Assembly: GCA_020055645.1 (NCBI GenBank)
Contig: CM034546.1
Coordinates: 75,020,001-75,084,000 of the forward strand
Reading direction: 5' to 3'
Length of the DNA: 64,000 bases
Source: Tomocerus qinae
Lineage: Eukaryota; Arthropoda; Collembola; Entomobryomorpha; Tomoceridae
The position numbers were made by a program, and so were the translations under genes. The stretch's first letter is position 1; each line of letters starts with the position of its first letter. This document shows, in pieces, positions 62,590-64,000 of the stretch. The notes under the pieces are model-generated. The model was not told where the DNA came from. It ran no database searches and saw nothing but the letters and a program-made list of their open reading frames with translations.

Positions 62590-63419
62590 CAAGGTATCGA
62601 AAAACCCGGGTTTTTTAGGAAAAAACCCTCGACCCCGGCTTTTTGGGTTTTTTAGGGTTTTTTGGGTTTTTTGGGTTGAAGGGTTTTTTATATAATTATA
62701 GGCATAAATACAAGCCTATACTATAGTATATATAGGAAAACTACAGCTGACAATAACAACAACCATGTAATCCTAAAACTACCAGTATTTACGTCTATAA
62801 AATCAAAAATTAAGGCATAAAAATTTAATTTTTAACATGTTTTAGCACAGTTAACACGAAATATTTTTCGTGAGCACCTATATTTGATAGTGAAAAACTA
62901 TGTATTATTATATATTACTGATTAAAATGACTTTAAGAAATTCCTTCATTAATATGGAGCTTAAAGCAGTACAGTAATAAATATGTAAGTGATTAATTAA
63001 AATTCAGTATAATTATTGTTTCCACTTATGCATTCATTGGCAATTCGTAAGTAGAAGTTAATTATGTAATTAAACCAATATCTTCACGGCGATTAAAATA
63101 TATACATAAAACAAATAATCACATCACGATCTTGATGTTTATACATATTCACACGAATTACTGCAAGTATATTTTATAAAGTATAAAAGCTAAATATTTT
63201 GTTTCCACCTGATTATGCATTTGTGTACATTTTCAAATAGAAATATGACAAAGTTAGTATGTTTTGCTTATATAGATGGAGCTTTAGTGTACATTATAGC
63301 GTTTTGTAAAAAACCCAATAAACCCAATAAACCCCGGGTTTTTTAAGTGAAGCGGGGTGGGTTTTTTGCCAAAAAACCTAAAAAACCCCAACCCATAAAA
63401 AACCCGACCCACAACCCTG
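62590..63419 (+). mobile_element. hAT-type non-autonomous element with GGGTTTTTT subterminal repeats, second copy
   Basis: The 830-bp element starts CAAGGTATCGAAAAACCC and ends CGACCCACAACCCTG, flanked by the 8-bp target duplication ATTTAGGC (62582-62589 and 63420-63427). Relative to the copy at 16564 it lies in the opposite orientation. Its target is the left end of the GC-rich palindromic repeat; an uninterrupted version of that target (CTGAATTTAGGCAGCGG) is present at 51595. It has AAAAAACCC/GGGTTTTTT clusters at both ends and no coding content. Confidence 0.88.
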
Positions 63420-63424
63420 ATTTA

Positions 63425-63523
63425 GGCAGCGGTACCTCGTCGCCGGTGTCGCCGGTGTCGCCGGTAAAAAAATGATTTGGCAACAATGTGTACCGGCAAC
63501 ACCGGCGACGAGGTACCGCTGCC
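63425..63523. repeat. complete GC-rich palindromic repeat (TIR GGCAGCGGTACCTCGTCGCC)
   Basis: The 99-bp unit begins GGCAGCGGTACCTCGTCGCC and ends with its inverse GGCGACGAGGTACCGCTGCC, with 9-bp GCCGGTGTC units inside each arm and an AT-rich centre. It is related to 51604-51728. Confidence 0.75.
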
Positions 63524-64000
63524 GGCTGAGGTAAACCAGGGGGAAAATGAGGAGTGTGGAGGTCGTGGAGGGGGAGGTGTTGGAGGGGGAGGAGGAGGTC
63601 GAGGAGGAGGAGGTGGAGTAAATTCTGGAGGGTCTTGGGGAGGTGTTGAGGAGGTGGAGTGTCTTGTTCAGACGAATTTTTTAAAGTTTTTGTGGAGGTA
63701 GAGTGTCTTTTCCAGGCCTAGTTTATAAAGTTCTTGTGGAGGGGGCTTATTTTCATTCCAATAAACTAACTTATGACGTATGACGCTTGATTTTATTCAC
63801 TTACTAACTTGCCTGACGAATGACACTTGATTTTATCATTCATGCGATTATTAAACTGAAATTCGGTAACAAAATAACTTGCCGGAAGAATAAATAGACT
63901 CATTCATCAAATTAATACAGAGTTGCATAGCTTTAAACGTGACCTACCTGTGTGAAGACCGAAGTGGTGGAGTGAAGAGTATCATACTCCTAAGAGTCGT
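63524..64000. other. GGA-rich tract, no gene seen
   Basis: 63553-63660 is a purine-rich GGAGGTGGAGG-type simple repeat; the ORF across it is Gly-rich only because of that. Near 63775-63840 TAACTTRYGACGWATGACRCTTGATTTTAT-like phrases repeat two to three times. The remainder is unassigned. Confidence 0.5.

Noticed and set aside
63477-63701. Gly-rich 74-codon ORF
   Set aside because: It is driven by the GGA simple repeat and a transposon end.

Overview
The window looks like animal nuclear DNA, most likely from an arthropod. It is AT-rich, genes are split by many short GT-AG introns (about 45-100 nt), and the protein families present (THAP, ZAD-like zinc finger, MADF-BESS, M13 peptidase, homeodomain, PIF/Harbinger transposase) fit an arthropod best. 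I cannot name the species. Exon structures below were joined by hand from splice signals and reading phase.

Layout. 1-15696 is a satellite array of about 27 units of 584 bp, each a diverged dimer of two ~292-bp halves; no genes are in it. 15697-20080 is non-coding, with a hAT-type non-autonomous element, a probable tRNA-derived SINE and a long hairpin. 20081-25595 holds two minus-strand GH19 chitinase-type genes with matching promoters; the second has Gln in place of the catalytic Glu. 29363-32117 is a six-exon secreted cysteine-containing protein of unknown function. 33141-35936 and 36560-40325 are tandem paralogues of a ten-exon gene for an N-terminal THAP finger, a ZAD-like finger and two forkhead-like winged-helix regions. 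41488-44798 is a type II membrane M13 (neprilysin-family) peptidase with a Ser/Thr-rich repeat stalk and a shortened ectodomain. 45661-46989 is an inverted-repeat element holding a 19-21 bp minisatellite. 47183-50653 (minus) is a divergent homeobox gene with an Arg/Ser-rich tail.

51.76-62.3 kb holds two head-to-tail copies of a ~5.3-kb PIF/Harbinger-type element. Each copy carries three genes: a zinc-knuckle/J-domain protein (+), the DDE transposase (+) and a MADF-BESS protein (-). Copy A appears intact; copy B has frameshifts in the transposase and MADF genes. The most unusual signal in the window is here: both copies carry about 17 short palindromes built on GTCGAC. They fall into four classes by flanking bases and sit in introns and in coding frame, and nearly every position keeps the same class in both copies. 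The remaining 1.7 kb holds a second hAT-type element with a clear 8-bp target duplication, a small GC-rich palindromic repeat and a GGA-rich tract.
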